64,000 nucleotides of DNA from Vandiemenella viatica (GCA_031002005.1 CM061921.1:175344935-175408934); one strand, 5' to 3'. Counted from the first letter of the stretch, positions 1 through 12,884 are shown. Notes: generated by a model from the letters alone, not told the origin. Numbers and translations: made by a program.

Positions 1-156
1 CTGAGTGATGCATCTAAGAATTTTTATGGCTATTTTAGAAAACTGCAGGGAAGGGAAGGTATCCAGAAAATTGTGGATGATGATGGGGAAGAAATTACCG
101 TGGATTTACAAAAAAGGCAGAGATAATAAGTAATTGGTACCGTGAGGCCATTAAGG

Positions 157-228
157 AAAATCATTCTGAAATAGGAAGGGAAAATCATTCTGGAATAGGA
201 AGGGAAAATCAGAGGAGGAGCTTCTCCA
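157..228 (+). repeat. 24-bp tandem duplication inside the LINE fragment
   Basis: A 24-base unit beginning AAAATCATTCTG and ending GGAAGGG occurs about 2.5 times (starts at 157, 181 and 205). The length is a multiple of three, so the reading frame is kept and eight residues are repeated. It looks like a local slippage duplication. Confidence 0.85.
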
Positions 229-699
229 AATTAGCAATAATAAGTAGACTAATAAATTGGAACTAAATTCTGTGGATATTATGAGGGAACTAAGAAAGCT
301 AAAAGAGCATAACAGGCCTGGTGTGGATAATATTACTACAAAATACAAGTGTATTAAAGATAGTAGTATATATCATCATACCTTATTTTTAATATTATTT
401 AGATAGGGTTGTGAGTCTTGCTGCTTACCAGAGGACTGAAAAAGTGCCATAGCAGTTCTGCTCCATACAGGAGGTGAAACAAATAGAGTTGAAAATTAGT
501 CTGAGACCAATGACGGGAAAGTTGCTGGCGTGTCTGTGATGGAAAGACCTGTTTTGTAAAACAGCAACATGTATTTAGGAAAGGGGACTCATACGAATCA
601 TGGTCAATGGGCTATACACAAGATATTGCAGATAAAATGAACAAGACAGTGTAGCACTGAATCTCTCCAAAGCATTTGACAGGGTGTGCATTAAAAGGT

Positions 700-1500
700 A
701 CTAGATGAGCGAAATACAAATGGAGTGGATGAAAAGTGACTTCCTGGGTAGATTTGTTCTGGCACAGTGTTCCAGTCCGGTACAGATGTGCTGGACGGTG
801 ACTGTTTCCTTTGCTTGTATGCCTTCAGGTAGACCGAGAGCCCCAAAATAATTGACAACACTGGCTGCAGGCAGGAGGAGACAAGTGGTGAGAGGCAGCA
901 CCACGGACATTCAAGGGTTGACATCCATGAAAGAACACACATGTTTTTGTGTGTGAGAGTGGAGGCCACAATTATTACAGCACCTTTTTGTGAAGGTATG
1001 CTTCTTCTTGTGCCTACAGGAGCAACCACAACCATAAGTGAGATGCCAGTTTGTGCATGTTTATAATAAGCGTTGCTTGGTAAATCAACCAGAAGATCAA
1101 CGAGAGATCAATTCACCACAGTTAACCACAATCAACAGTTGTTATGAAATTGACTACTTTTTATACAAGTCCAGGATATGCCTGTATAGTATGACTATCA
1201 GACTGATGGACAATAATTAGAGTCTCTTGTTCAAACTGGCAGGAGAGGTTTTTAAGAATTGGCAAAAATTTTGTTTGCTTTGTTTTGGCTGACTTTTCTT
1301 TTCTTGTATCAGTAATTTCATGCTTATTCGTGTGGTGCTTCCTGAATAACAAATTTCTATAAAGTTGCTTTTATTCTGTATTCAATTTGTTTTACTAACT
1401 GTTTTGTAATTAGAGTGTGTAAGCTGCAGTTTATAAAATTTCAAAATCCACTTAAAGAAAGGACTTGCTCTTGTGCAGAATGTCTGTGGTAATTTAAGCA
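700..1500. other. Unidentified sequence separating two LINE halves
   Basis: This stretch is more GC-rich than its surroundings at 720-1040 and AT-rich afterwards. On the minus strand an open frame of about 114 codons (691-1035) holds a hydrophobic segment near its middle. An alternative minus frame has a cluster of cysteines (CGCSC, CCNNC) near 980-1030. Neither frame matches a family I recognise. Its position between reverse-transcriptase motifs suggests an insertion, but I saw no clear terminal repeats. Confidence 0.3.
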
Positions 1501-1660
1501 AGTATTAATTTTTAATGAATCAAGAAATTTCAAAGTGAAAATGGTAGTGCCACAGAGTAGTGTATTGGGTCCATTGCCGTTCATTGTTTTAATGAATGAC
1601 TGTGTTGATGGGTTGATACTGAAGGTTAGATAATAGTTCAGGCTCAGTCGTTTGTTTGTA

Positions 1661-2230
1661 AATGTTCATTTGTGATTCAGTGACTCAGAAAGCTTCATAA
1701 AATTAAGAATGTGGAGCTAGATGTGAAATTAAGAGTACAAGAAAACTAGAAGGTTAGAGCAAAAGGATGTTTCAGTAGTTCTGAGATTACCGGAAATCCT
1801 GAAACCCACTCATATTGTAAAATATAGTGCCCTGTACTGTTATCTAGGTGAGGGGTCCCCCATTATTAATATTGATGTATGTGGAATAGTTTTCTCTTGC
1901 GGAGGTGTTACTGTGTGTAAGTAAAGGTGTAACGTGATAATGTTTATAAATTGATGAAAACACAGACAGAAATTTAAATAATAAATAAAGATAGATACAT
2001 TTGTTTTGGAAGGACTTTGGTAAGGTTTTCAGTGTGTGATGAAGACTACTGGAATATATGTGGGCAAAATGTTTTTCGGTAAAATTGTTTGATTGCCTGT
2101 GCAGTTTTCTGACTTGTAAAATTTGAAGAATATATTTATCTAACAAGAATGAACTAGTCATCATCATTGAACTTTTACCTTTCAATAGTTTTTGGTTTAA
2201 AAGCTATGTGGCAGCCAAGTCATCAAATAA
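1661..2230. other. No recognised gene
   Basis: AT-rich sequence with no convincing coding signal. A 113-codon minus-strand open frame (1844-2185) has low-complexity composition (His, Ser, Leu, Lys) and no known motif, so it is not called a gene. Confidence 0.5.
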
Positions 2231-4650
2231 GTCAGAACTGTAACTTCCTAGGCTACACAAGGTTATAGCTAAGACAACGTGTTTAAGCTCCACCCCAAGC
2301 ATAAGCTTGTCATCTTACTATTTGTTGGATTGTACTTTCTACAGATGTGTGGAGATAATACTTTTATTAAAATCAATTGGAATATCTCCTGTTTCATGAA
2401 TTTTGATATCAGGTTGAATAATATTTTGATTCTTCTCCTAAGGATTTAAGGATTTCTGCAGGGTTCTCATTCCAACTTCCTTATTTGCTTTCAAGTCATT
2501 CAGAGGTCTATCAAATTCTGTCCTCTAAACAGGATCTCCTAAGTCATCAATGCCGACATCGCTTCCTTTTCCATTACACTATTGGTCAAGTTGTCTCCAT
2601 CATACAGTTTCTCAATGTATTCAGGGGCGTAGCTACTATGGGGCTAGGCGGTGCAGTGCACCGGGGCCCCTATGATTAGGGGACCCCAAGAATACCTCAA
2701 GGGGCCCCAAAGCGCATCTCTGAGGGCCCCCAAGCGCAGTTTAGAGGGCCCACGAGACCTTTTGGCAAACTGGCGACCTTTTTTTTTTTAGCTCTACCGT
2801 CATCTAAAGGGGCCCCTGAAACACAGGAAGACCCCCACTAAGGGCCCTTGCTGTTCAGGGGGCCCCAACCACTGCTCACGGGGCCCCTAAGGACAACTCA
2901 AGGGCCCCCATCCTCAGCTCAGGGGGGCTTATTCTAGCACAAGAAGCAACAAAAAGGTCGCCCGTCTGTCCTGAGGGCCCAAAATAAATTTTTTGCACCG
3001 GGGCCCTTGTTGACCTAGCTACGCCACTGAATGTATTCCTTCTAATGGTTAGCCCTATCATCTGAGCTTAAAAGAGGTTACCCATCAGCACCTTTAAGAT
3101 TTATACCACTTTTTTTTCATTTCTCCAAAATTTTGTTCGATTGTGATGCAACATCTACTTTACCTATAACCATTTCCTTTTCTACTTCTTCACATATTTC
3201 TTGCAAGCCATTTTTCTTTTGCTTTGTTGCGTTTCCTGTTTATTTGATTTCTACATTGCCTGTATTGACCCTACCTGCTTCATCCTGAGCATTTTTGTGC
3301 CTTCTCCTATGATCCATCAACTCCAAAATTTCTGGTGTTATCCAAGGTTTTTGGGTGGCTTGTTCCCTAAAGCCTAATGTTTCCTTACCAGCTTTCATTA
3401 TTTCTCGCTTCAATGATTTCCAGTCATCCTCCGTTGAGATCCCTGCAGTTAATTCTTAGAACCAAGTCCACCATTTCTGCAATTTTTTCTCTCATGTTAG
3501 ATTGCTTCAGTTTGTTAATTGTACTGCTTACATTGCTTCCCTATTCACTTGAATTTCAGCCTGCACTTCATTACTATCAAATTATGGTCAGAGTCTATGT
3601 CTGCTCCTGAGTACACTTTACAGCCTAGAAGTTGATTCCTGAATCTGTGTTTAGCCATGATACAGTCTAGCTGATATCTGCCTGTATCCCCAGGACGTTT
3701 CCAGGTGTATGTTCTTCTTGCATGGTTCTTAAACAGTGTGTTTGCCACTACTAGCTTATATTTTTCACAAAATTCTAGCAACCTGCTTCCGCGCTCATTT
3801 CTTTCTCATAGACCAAAACTTCCCACCATATTCCCCTCTTTTCCTTCTCCCACAAGCGGATTCCAATCACCCATCATTATTAGATTTTCCTCTCCCTTCA
3901 CATATTGGGTTAATTCTTCTATTCCAGCAAATATTTTCTCAATTTCTTCACCATCTTCCTGTGATATTGGCATATATACTTGTACTAACATGGCTGGGAC
4001 GGGCTTAGTTTCTAACCTCATCAAAATAATCCTGTCACTAAACTGTTCATAACAACACACCCATTTCCCTACTCTCTTATTCATAACAAAACCTACACCA
4101 GTAACTCCACTGACAGTTTTTGTGTCAATTATTCCGTGTTCCCCACACGAGAAGTACTCTGCGTCCTTCCACTTAATCACGCTAATTGCAACAACATCTA
4201 ACTTAAGCTGTTACATCTCCCTTTTTAGGTTTTCTAACCTACCCGTCCTATTCAGATTGCTAACATTCCACACTTCGACTTGTAGAATATTTCTATACAT
4301 TCTGATGGCTCCTCTCTGAGTAGTAGATCTGACTGGGGGACTGTTTTACACCCGGAATATTTTTTCACAGGAAGAAGCCATCATAATGTATGTAATTTGA
4401 AAGGATTACATGTCCTCGGGGTACCCTTTGGGTCTTTTTGCAGTGGTTTCTCCATTTCCTTCTGCATCACCATGCTGTTGATCATTTCTGATTCATCTGC
4501 TTTTAAGGGTCATTTCCCCCCACAAGGGCAAAAGGGTGCCCAGGACTGCTGCCTGCTCTTCCACCCTGCATGCAGTGGGTGACTCCTTATACCGAGAATC
4601 TTTCAGTCGCCAGAACCTGGTCCATGCAATCAGGGTGCACCATATGAAGG
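2231..4650 (-). pseudogene. LINE endonuclease region (RTE/craniofacial-protein-2-like), dead
   Basis: On the minus strand this encodes the apurinic-type endonuclease of a LINE. The order is an N-terminal part near 4200-4280 (NLNRTGRLENLKREM), the GVGFVMNKRVG block near 4080, the GDWN motif near 3860 and the TYTWKRPGDTGRYQLD plus SDHN motifs near 3560-3760. In this fold GDWN supplies a metal or catalytic aspartate/asparagine and SDH the catalytic Asp-His pair. Downstream (to about 2260) comes the linker toward the reverse transcriptase (KPWITPEILELMDHRR near 3290), in broken frames. Several stops make it non-functional. The related LINE copy at 19545 shares the KPWIT.EILELMDQRR linker, so both are probably one family. 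Confidence 0.85.
2622..3029. mobile_element. 408-bp hAT-type MITE with 8-bp target duplication
   Basis: The ends are CAGGGGCGTAGCTA on the left and, read inward from the right, CAGTGGCGTAGCTAGG, giving imperfect terminal inverted repeats of about 14 bp. The flanking octamer AATGTATT is perfect at 2614-2621 and 3030-3037. An 8-bp duplication with CAG...CTG ends is the hAT signature. The inside has no transposase and is dominated by repeated GGGGCCCC/GAGGGCCCC blocks that make it far more GC-rich than its surroundings. It sits inside the LINE linker, so it is younger than that LINE copy. Confidence 0.93.
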
Positions 4651-5944
4651 AGAGGTTAACATTTGGTTGGGGGAGGTTAACATAGTCTCATTCAAACCCT
4701 TACACCCCAAATTATAATTAAAGTGTATTTTAGCTATTTCATTTAAATATCTTATTATTAATATTAATTAAGTTAATATTAAACAAATGTATGATTTATA
4801 AATAATATAATATCTGTAAATACAACTTATTAATTAGTAAATAATAACAGTTTATTCATAATTAAAACATTATTAATAATTCATTAACTTTATAAATCGT
4901 ACTGGGTATAGAATTCTACAAACAGCGTATTGTACAGTAGCATTATCATCCATGCGGCTAAGTGCTTCCCACTCTTTATGCTCTATCTGAAGAAGGTTAA
5001 AATGTATGAAATATTGTTTATAACGAAACTTGTAGATAACTTTATGCTCTACAACTTTTCTGATAACTCAGAATAACATTTAGAGTAAGGAATATACATA
5101 TATGTTTTATTGTGACTTTTGACCTTGAATATCTTGATTAGCTTACATGAGATTCTATGAGACTTTTGAGCCATCTAATAAAACATCAAAACAAAGGTTT
5201 ATGCAAATTTATAGCCTGTTATTCTTCATTCTGTGGTCGAATCCTTATTTGACTGGACTATAAGCCAAGTTCCTACATGTTAAAATCCTTTCAGTTATCT
5301 AAATTTGTGTCAGAAAGAAGTGATAAAATGGTTTGTAAATTTGAATAATTATTTTATGAATATGTGGTATTTTTCTGGAAGAAAATATTTCAAGTGAACT
5401 GGATGACAAATGTAAGTGTATAGAAGGCAGTATTTTTTAGCGTATAACATATTAATTAAAAGGTTGTAACTAAGAATTTCGTGTAAACCATGATGTTTTG
5501 AATGAGAGTTTGACTGTTTTGAATTGTTTAAATACATCAGTTTTATATTTAAAGGCTTGTAAATAACTTTTACATTCATTTAATAGTGTTTTCCTATGAT
5601 TTCAAGAAATTTCATACTAGTTTGTAATGTTTCTGAAATTGTTGGCACAACAGAAAGGTCTATTGGCACCTTTACAGTTCTCTGGAACATTCTACGATGC
5701 TTACATTATCTCCCAATTTTCATTCCTAAGCAACCCATATTGCAACAGTGCTAAGATGAAATGTACATAATGTTTTATTGTAATGTGTTTTAATCTTCAG
5801 AGAGAAGTCAAGTTTATGTACATTTTCCTGCAGTATTTCAACAAAACAAAAGTCGAAGGAAAGATTTGTTGACAGCCTTGTTACCATAAAAGTTACCTGT
5901 TATTGGATGTTAGGCAGCTTAAATAACATACTTTGGTGGAAATA
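4651..5944. other. AT-rich DNA with no recognised gene
   Basis: 4690-4920 is extremely AT-rich with short TTAATA-like runs. The remainder to the Tc1 element has no coding or RNA motif that I can support. Confidence 0.6.
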
Positions 5945-7130
5945 CACTGAAGAGCCAAAGAAACTGGTATAGGCATGCGTATGCAAACAGAGATATATTT
6001 AAACACTCATAGTACGGCGCTGTGGTCGGCAACACCTATAAAAGACAACAGGTATCCGGTGCAGGCGTTACATCAGTTACTGCTGCTACAATGGCAGGTT
6101 ATCAAGATTTAAGTCAATTTGAACGTGGTGTTATAGTCGGCGTACAAGAGATGGGACACAGCATCTCCGAGGTAGTGATGAGGTAGGGATTTTCCCATAT
6201 GTCCATATCACGAGTGCACCATGATTATCGGGAATCCGGTAAAACATCATACCTCCGACATCGCTGTGGTCGGAAATAGATCCTGCAAGAACGGGACCAA
6301 CAATGACTGAAGGGAATCCTTCAATGTGACAGAAGTGCAACCCTTCCACAAATTGCTGCAATTTCAATGCTGGGCCATCAACAAATGTCAGCATGCAAAC
6401 AATTTAATGAAACATCATCGATATGGGCTTTCGGAGCCAAAGGCCCACTCTTGTACCCTTGCTGACTGCACAACACAAAGCTTTTTGACTCGCCTGGGCC
6501 CATCAACACTAACATTAGACTGGACTGTTAATGATTGGAAGAGTCTCATTTCCAATTGTATCGAGTGGATGGACATTTACTGGTATGGAGACAACCTCAT
6601 GAATTCATGGGCCCTGCATGTCAGCAGGGGACCGTTCAAGCTGATGGAGGCGCTGTAATTGTGTGGGGCATGTGCAGTTTGAATGAGATGGGATCCCTGA
6701 TACGTCTGGATATGACTCTGACAGGTGAAACATACGTGCGCATCCTGGCTGATCACCTGCATCCATTAATGTCCATTGAGCATTCCAACAGACTTGGGCA
6801 ATTCCAGCAGGATATTGCGACACACCACATGTCTAGAAGTGCTACAGAGTGGCTCCAGGAACACTCTCTGCTGGTCACCAAAATCTCCACACATAAACAT
6901 TATTGAGCATAACTGGGATGCCTTGAACGTGCCATTCAGAAGAGATCTCCACCCCCTCGTACTCTTATGGATTAATGGACAGCCCTGCAGGATGCATGGT
7001 GTCAATTCCCCCCAGCAGTACCTCAGACATTAGTCGAGTCCATGACACATTGTGTTGCTGTACTTCTGTGTGCTCGCAGGGGCGCTACACAATATTAGGC
7101 AGGTTTACCAGTTTCTTTGGTTCTTCAGTG
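5945..7130 (+). mobile_element. Tc1-like DNA transposon, full length but inactive
   Basis: The ends are inverted copies of CACTGAAGARCCAAAGAAACTGGTA, flanked by TA at 5943-5944 and 7131-7132, as expected of Tc1/mariner target duplication. The 1,186-bp length fits. The transposase starts at the ATG at 6091 (MAGYQDLSQFERG), a helix-turn-helix region typical of Tc1. The second catalytic block is readable near 6810 (FQQDIA, family FQQDNA), and the third near 6880 (PKSPHINIIEHNWD) has His where the family has Asp. The first catalytic block (SDESRF in relatives) is disrupted near 6535-6560. Stops interrupt the frame after about 30 codons and again later. It is a fossil copy. Confidence 0.93.
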
Positions 7131-7132
7131 TA

Positions 7133-8010
7133 TAAACCACTTGGCCAGCGGGGAAAGCCTGTAAATCTTTGTAAACCAGTAAAAAGCACTAAATTCCGAG
7201 TTTGAAGGCTTCTAACAAGATTGTACCCTTTCTCCAACATCATTTATTGTATAGATAAATGACATTCTACAAGAATGGAAAATTAGAGAAAACTAGGCAT
7301 TACATTAAAGCATAACACCTACACAAATGATTTAGATTTTTGTTGATTAATAAATCATTATTTACAATAGTGAGATTACCAGATATAAGTTCACCAAATA
7401 ATACAGTTGTGCAGAAACTACAACAAGAAAATCTCAAAGCAAAAGAAAAAAGTTATGGCATTTAAAGCAGTGCAAAGAATTAAAAATAAGAATTGGCAAA
7501 CAGCCAGTAGAACTTTAACACTTTAATTTTCCGGGTTGTGATATACGTCATTACCAAGACTATGAAAAGTTAAATAGATTTGTATATGTACATCATTGAA
7601 AAATAAAATTATGAAGATAAAGTCAGAGAACAGCTTTGAAATGTTGTTCTTTTCCAGTGGGAGGCCTAAAAAGTTATTATACAGTTGGTACACCAGGAAA
7701 GTCTTCAATCTTTTACTACGAAAGACACTTTTCTAAAAATTATTAAAGCAATAGCAATGTCTTTACTGCTGTATGACCAAGAAAATTGGATTCCATCTTA
7801 CAGAGAGAAATAAAAAATACAAGCAGCTGAAGTGAAGTTTCTGCAAAAAAATTGAATGCAGCACTAAACTAGAAGAAGAAGACAAAACCTAAAAATATGT
7901 TCCATCAATGACAAACCTTAATAGCTGAGAATCCATCTGCAAATAATGGAAAGTGAAATACATATGAAACAAGAGGCTTCTTACAAACTATTATTTTATT
8001 TATGTGTTCA
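7133..8010. other. No recognised gene
   Basis: AT-rich sequence between the Tc1 copy and the first SINE. No coding frame or repeat structure I can name. Confidence 0.55.
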
Positions 8011-8230
8011 TTTTTTCCCCCCGCTTTATACCTCGTTGAGGTCATTAGAAGCAGGAAAGGATGCGGACAAGGAATGGGAAGGAATTTGGCCATAGTCTTT
8101 TGAAGGAATCAACCCAGAATTCAGCTGGAGTGATTTTGGGAAATCAAAATCTGGATGACCAGATAGAGATTCAAACTTGTGTCCTCGTGAATGCAAAGCT
8201 AGTACGTTACCACTCATCCACCACATGCAA
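8011..8230 (-). repeat. tRNA-derived SINE, copy 1 (diverged)
   Basis: Minus-orientation copy of the SINE family described most fully at 37195-37438. The shared core GGAAGGAATT...GGCCAT...GAAGGA is recognisable and a T/C-rich run marks its 3' tail at 8011. The tRNA-like head near 8165-8230 is eroded compared with the other copies, making this one of the most diverged. Confidence 0.85.
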
Positions 8231-8763
8231 TATCTTATGTACCAAAATGCAGAAGAAAGAAGGATAACCAAGAAGAAGTCTGAAGGTGGAACAGTCAGCT
8301 GCTTAATGTGTGAAGTGCAGAAGGAGAAGAAGATATCAAGAACACTTTGTACATCCTAAAAGCCTTCATTACGTACAATAGAATTAATTATTACCCATAA
8401 AATTATGCTCCTTTTATATGAAAACAAATAAACAATAAATTCCACATACCTGTTTCATTCTCCTCTGTATATGAGGAAGCATGTGTGAAATAAATCTTTT
8501 GCTTTAGATGTGACACAAAATAACAGAGTTGACAATCATACATTTAAACAGACTATCATCACAGTTACTATGAAATTGTTGAATAAACTGTGGATAAATA
8601 AGTATTGAAAACGTTGATTCCATCTATGAACTTAAAAAATACGGCAAAAATGTTAGTAACATTAAGCTTTGTAATACTGTATTTCATGAATGATAATCGT
8701 ACATTATTTAACAAGTATGGGTACAGGATGAGCAGTGCAATAAATTGAACAATTATTATTTGT

Positions 8764-9008
8764 GTGTATGTGAATTGCCAGAGACACTGGAGGCCCAGAT
8801 TGTCAACAACACCTGGGCTTCAGAGAAAGGGGATCCACGTGGCATTATTCCTCTAACAATAGTTCAAGACGTTGACCCTCATCACCTGTCAAACAATGAA
8901 ACATTCAACAGAGTCATTTCCTAAAGTGGCATTTATGTGTCTCCAACATTCACCATGGATAATTCCAGCTTTACAACATTTCTAAAATTATGCGGATTTA
9001 CAGAAACA
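8764..9008 (+). other. Coding-like stretch, unidentified
   Basis: A frame beginning CELPETLEAQIVNNTWASEK at about 8769 runs 54 codons to a TAA near 8929 and then continues in the same frame for about 25 more codons. Residue usage is balanced and unlike random AT-rich translation. No family was recognised. It could be a decayed exon or part of an unknown repeat. Confidence 0.25.
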
Positions 9009-9284
9009 AGAATCAAGTGACCAAAGCAAATCAACATGTGCCTGAATAGATACCCACCAATAAGCCGTGTCTCACGTAAGTAAACACATGAGACAAGGAT
9101 AGACTATTTGTTAGAGAAGCTCGATATACGAAATTCTCTGAAATGACTACATGGTAGTGAGGTTTCATCCAATTAGAAATAAGCTGAATGAAGAGGCATG
9201 GTCTAAAAATGATGTATGTGTGTGGCTATCCAATAACAGAATTGTTTATTTGAAGTTACTTTTTTATGTACAATAATGTTTCAT

Positions 9285-9458
9285 GTCTGGGCATATCGTG
9301 AGATCGAAAGAAGAACCTCGAGACGTCATTGGCACTACCGATTTCATTGGTGGGAGCATAAGGCTTCCCGAGATGTTGAGGCAAGTGGCGTGGTTGGTAA
9401 CAGGAACTGAGCCAGTGGCAGCGATTGGAAACACAGCTCTGATCACCTGGCAATAATG
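9285..9458 (+). other. 57-codon ORF in a GC-enriched island, unidentified
   Basis: An ATG-to-TAA frame (start MSGHIVRSKEEPRDVIG, end GNTALITWQ) covers a short island that is clearly richer in GC than its flanks. The minus strand is open across the same island and is preceded by a plausible splice acceptor (TTATTGCCAG), so it could equally be a minus-strand exon. No homology recognised. Confidence 0.25.
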
Positions 9459-9479
9459 ACCACATACATTTTACGAGTG

Positions 9480-11600
9480 TTTCACTAGTTCAGGTAGAAT
9501 TAGGTTTTTGGTGGAAGATAACGTGGGTGTGTTGCTCAGTGCACAGTGTGGTCTTATATGGTAAAAGGACACTATATAGTCTGAACTGTGTGCTAAAATT
9601 CAAATATGCTGTCTCACGTAAATAAGGAGACTTGCTGATAAGAATTTCAATCTATCGAACAGTCATGAATATTAGCCGAAGCATGTGTTTTAATGACTTT
9701 TGTTCATTAAACAAATGCTATGCATTTATATTTTTCAATCATTAATTTTGTTCAAAAATTGTTAATGTCACATAATCATTTTATAATGTTAGCTGAGGTG
9801 ATAGTTTCATTTTGTACTTCCATAATTATAGTTTGTTGTTGTTCATATGTTTGCATAAACAAGGGTATAGTTGAATAACACTTATGCAGTTTAAAACTGA
9901 GTTCAAGAATAAATGACCAGGTTATGGCAAAGTTAGATTTAACTGTGATGTTATGCAATTTCATGAAAAAACCATTTTCATTTTAAGTAAGTTCAAAATA
10001 ATTAGATTTTTGCTTCCTGAGATTATAAAAAAATACATTCATATGATTAAATTAAGGCACCCAGCAACTTCTTCTATTACAGCTTCAACATTATAACATA
10101 AATTATAAATAACACATCTACTGTTTGGATGAGACTTAAGGGGTTGATCTGCAAGAGTAAATTAATACAAGAAAGTAAAAATTTTACGGACTGAACACAG
10201 ATGATCATAGAAAGACCCTTTGTGACTATGCTGCAGCTCAAATGAAATTGGACTTGTGTAGAGAAATCTATCTAGAAAGAGGATTAATGTTAACATCTTC
10301 ATACCTCTCCTAGATACATAGAAATATTTTTTTTATTTTCTTGTGAATTCTAAAATGTCCTGAATTAACTATTACATCAAAACAGCATTTCATGATGATG
10401 TGGAATGTATCAATAATTCCAAAATCTTAGTCTAAAATGGCCATATTTTCCATACTGAACATTTCATTCCAAACAATATACACACATATATAACAAAGCA
10501 GACATATAACCTAACCAACAACCGAAGCAGATAATGAGTATATATCCGAAGCTTTTGTATCATAAAACTGTTCCTATAGTCTAATATAAGTCTAATTTTG
10601 TATTCTAAATCCCACTTGATATATCCTCAATTCTAGCCAAGAGGCAAGTTTATACCTAAACTCATAAGTCCATCAACCAGATTCTATGCAAGAGACATGA
10701 ACCTTTGAAGTCTGCCCTAAAATCCTAATCATCCACATGCACATTGCAGCTAACTTATATGTCCCCCCCCCCCCCTCTTCCCCTTTCTTCCAAACATTAT
10801 TTCGAGAATCACATAACAACTTAAAAGCTCCACTGGGGGGACGACTCCATTCCTTACATTTGACAAAAACTTACCCTACATCTCATGACATCTATCAGTA
10901 GAACTAACAATCTTGTTGCAAAGATTAACCTGAATCCAGTTACCAACTTACATCAGTTTCACGGTAACTATTTTTAGTGAAAAAAGTAGCTTTATCCACA
11001 AAGTATTTGGTTGCAACATGTCACCATAGCTCTAATATTTCAATGGAGGTTTAGCATTTGTAGAGTTACCAAAATATAAGTTTTTCTGTGCTCTGCAGAA
11101 GGGAATTTGCCAACAGACACAAATGATTGCAGGTACATATTAGGATCCAATATCAGAAAAACTCGTGATAGTATAATTCTGAAATCATGCATTGAATAAA
11201 CCATTATGCAGTCTTCCATCTAGTTTCAATTCAAAAGTTTATTTTCTCTGATTTTAGAATTTATGTGCTTCATCCTTCACCCCCCCCCCCCTCACTACAC
11301 CCCCACAGCAGTACAACAATGAGTTATGTAGGACACTGGCTGGCCACAGTTATTTACATCTCATCTGCAGCATTCTTCCTGCTGCTGAGAAGAAAGAAAA
11401 TAGCAAAAAATTTTGCTTATCTTTCCTCCAAGCTGTTGACAGATAGCATGACTTAAGGGACAGCTGAATTATTCACAGAGCCATATGAGTGTGAAGGCAG
11501 CATACAAATGGATATAATTAACAATACAATAATTAATTGTTCTGGATCAATTTCAAACTGCATAGCACATCATATCTTAAGTGACTGTTGTAGACAATAT
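9480..11600. other. AT-rich non-coding DNA with two poly-C tracts
   Basis: No gene seen. Two C homopolymers occur, C13 at 10763-10775 and C12 at 11280-11291. A 63-codon plus-strand frame at 11265-11456 contains a hydrophobic stretch followed by RRKK, but it starts in the poly-C tract and is probably chance. Confidence 0.55.
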
Positions 11601-11607
11601 ATACTAG

Positions 11608-12255
11608 CTGTTACCTGCGGCTTTGTACGTGTGGATTTAGAATTTGATTGCTAGAATTGGATACACAAAGCTGAAAGATACCTAAGATATATCGGCATAA
11701 AATGATGGGAACGCTATCGATATACCATTGTACCGTCAAACCTGTCTCATTTATTCATATCGGAAAAAAGTATCCTATTTTGTCCCTAATGATACAAAGT
11801 ATTTCGGTATATCAATAGACACATATAGTCGTCAAAATGTAAAAAAAAAAAAAGACGGACACTTACTTTCGCATATATAATATTATTAGTTTAGATCAAA
11901 TAAAAACTGCCTGTGGAACCAGTATACTCAGAATCAAGTAAACGCTTAGGACATTATTCTATCGCCAAAGATTTGCCAGAACATGATATCCTTACTACAA
12001 AATCCTAGGCTTGGCTCAAACTATGAAAAACAATTCATAAAAAATTTTGCGCCCAGTGGGGTTTGAATCCAAAGCCACACGGGAGTTTTCTTAAGAAGAA
12101 AGCACGTTACCACTATGCTACACTGCCATTGCTCTCTATGTCAAATAGCATCTCCTTGTCAAATTTCATCACGATTGGAGTAGCCGTTTAGCCCAAGAAA
12201 TGTAACAGACAGACAGACAGACAGAGTTACTTTCGCATTTATAATATTAGTATAT
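11608..12255 (-). repeat. Composite short repeat with tRNA-like block and RTE-like tail
   Basis: The left end reads ATACTAGCTGTTACCTGCGG and the right end holds the (GACA)n tract at 12208-12226 followed by TTTCGCATTTATAATATTAG. Both resemble ends seen in many insect RTE-derived repeats (from memory). Between them, on the minus strand at about 12050-12135, is a tRNA-like block with an A-box-like TAGCATAGTGGTAACG and a B-box-like GGATTCAAACC. It may be one SINE with an RTE-derived tail or a SINE inside another repeat. Confidence 0.65.
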
Positions 12256-12884
12256 ATATATTCCAAGTTTAATAAAAGCATTATATTATAAATGTATCCA
12301 TCATGACAAAACAGTTTTCCTTACGCAAACTGTCGTCAGTAAAACTGTTACACAAATCAAATTTTCAAGTTTTTCCAAAAAGTACATATTTATATATTAC
12401 ATTATTTTAATACATATCTATTGTATGTACAGCCTTTCCAGAGATTACATTTTCCCTTAATTCTCGATTGTCTACTTCTCCTCCCACCCTTACCACCTTT
12501 ATCATATCCAGCTTCAGTCATGTGACTGGTTTCAGTATGTACACATCTGACCCCTTGCCATATGTCTCAGCAGTAAACATAATTACAGTTGATAAAAAAT
12601 ACTGTAGTATGAGTATGTGTTTATTTGTTAGTAACAGCCCACCTGCCTCCTCCTGTGGAGAGTGATGGGTTTAGTTTTCTTATCCTTGCTTATATTCATT
12701 GCAAAACAGCATTTTCACTGTCACTATTATTGTAGGAGATATTGTAATTAATACAGGAAGAACATAGAACAGTAAGTTAAGAACATTCAAAGAATTCTAC
12801 AAGAGTGCGGCATGTCAGCTACTACCTTCAAAATTTACACTGACCCTATTACAAAGCAATAAATATAAGGTAAGCAAACAGCCC
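12256..12884. other. No recognised gene
   Basis: AT-rich sequence. A short plus-strand frame at 12468-12665 has no known motif. Confidence 0.5.

Larger units (their letters stand above)
1..1660 (+). pseudogene. Degraded LINE reverse transcriptase (Jockey/CR1-like), split
   Basis: Pieces of one LINE ORF2 lie in order on the plus strand in changing frames. At 1-360 is the linker before the reverse transcriptase (ENRPGVDNI-like, matching the family K.PG.D.I block near 310-330). At about 640-700 is motif A (LNLSKAFDRV). At about 1540-1620 is the VPQ.SVLGP.PF motif (GVPQGSVLGPLLF in the family). Motif A and the VPQ motif are normally about 60 codons apart but are about 850 bases apart here, so foreign DNA probably lies between them (about 700-1500). 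Stops and frameshifts throughout make this a dead copy. Clade assignment is tentative. Confidence 0.7.

Noticed and set aside
11265..11456. Small membrane protein with a hydrophobic stretch and RRKK tail
   Set aside because: It begins in a poly-C tract, is only 63 codons long and has no supporting context.
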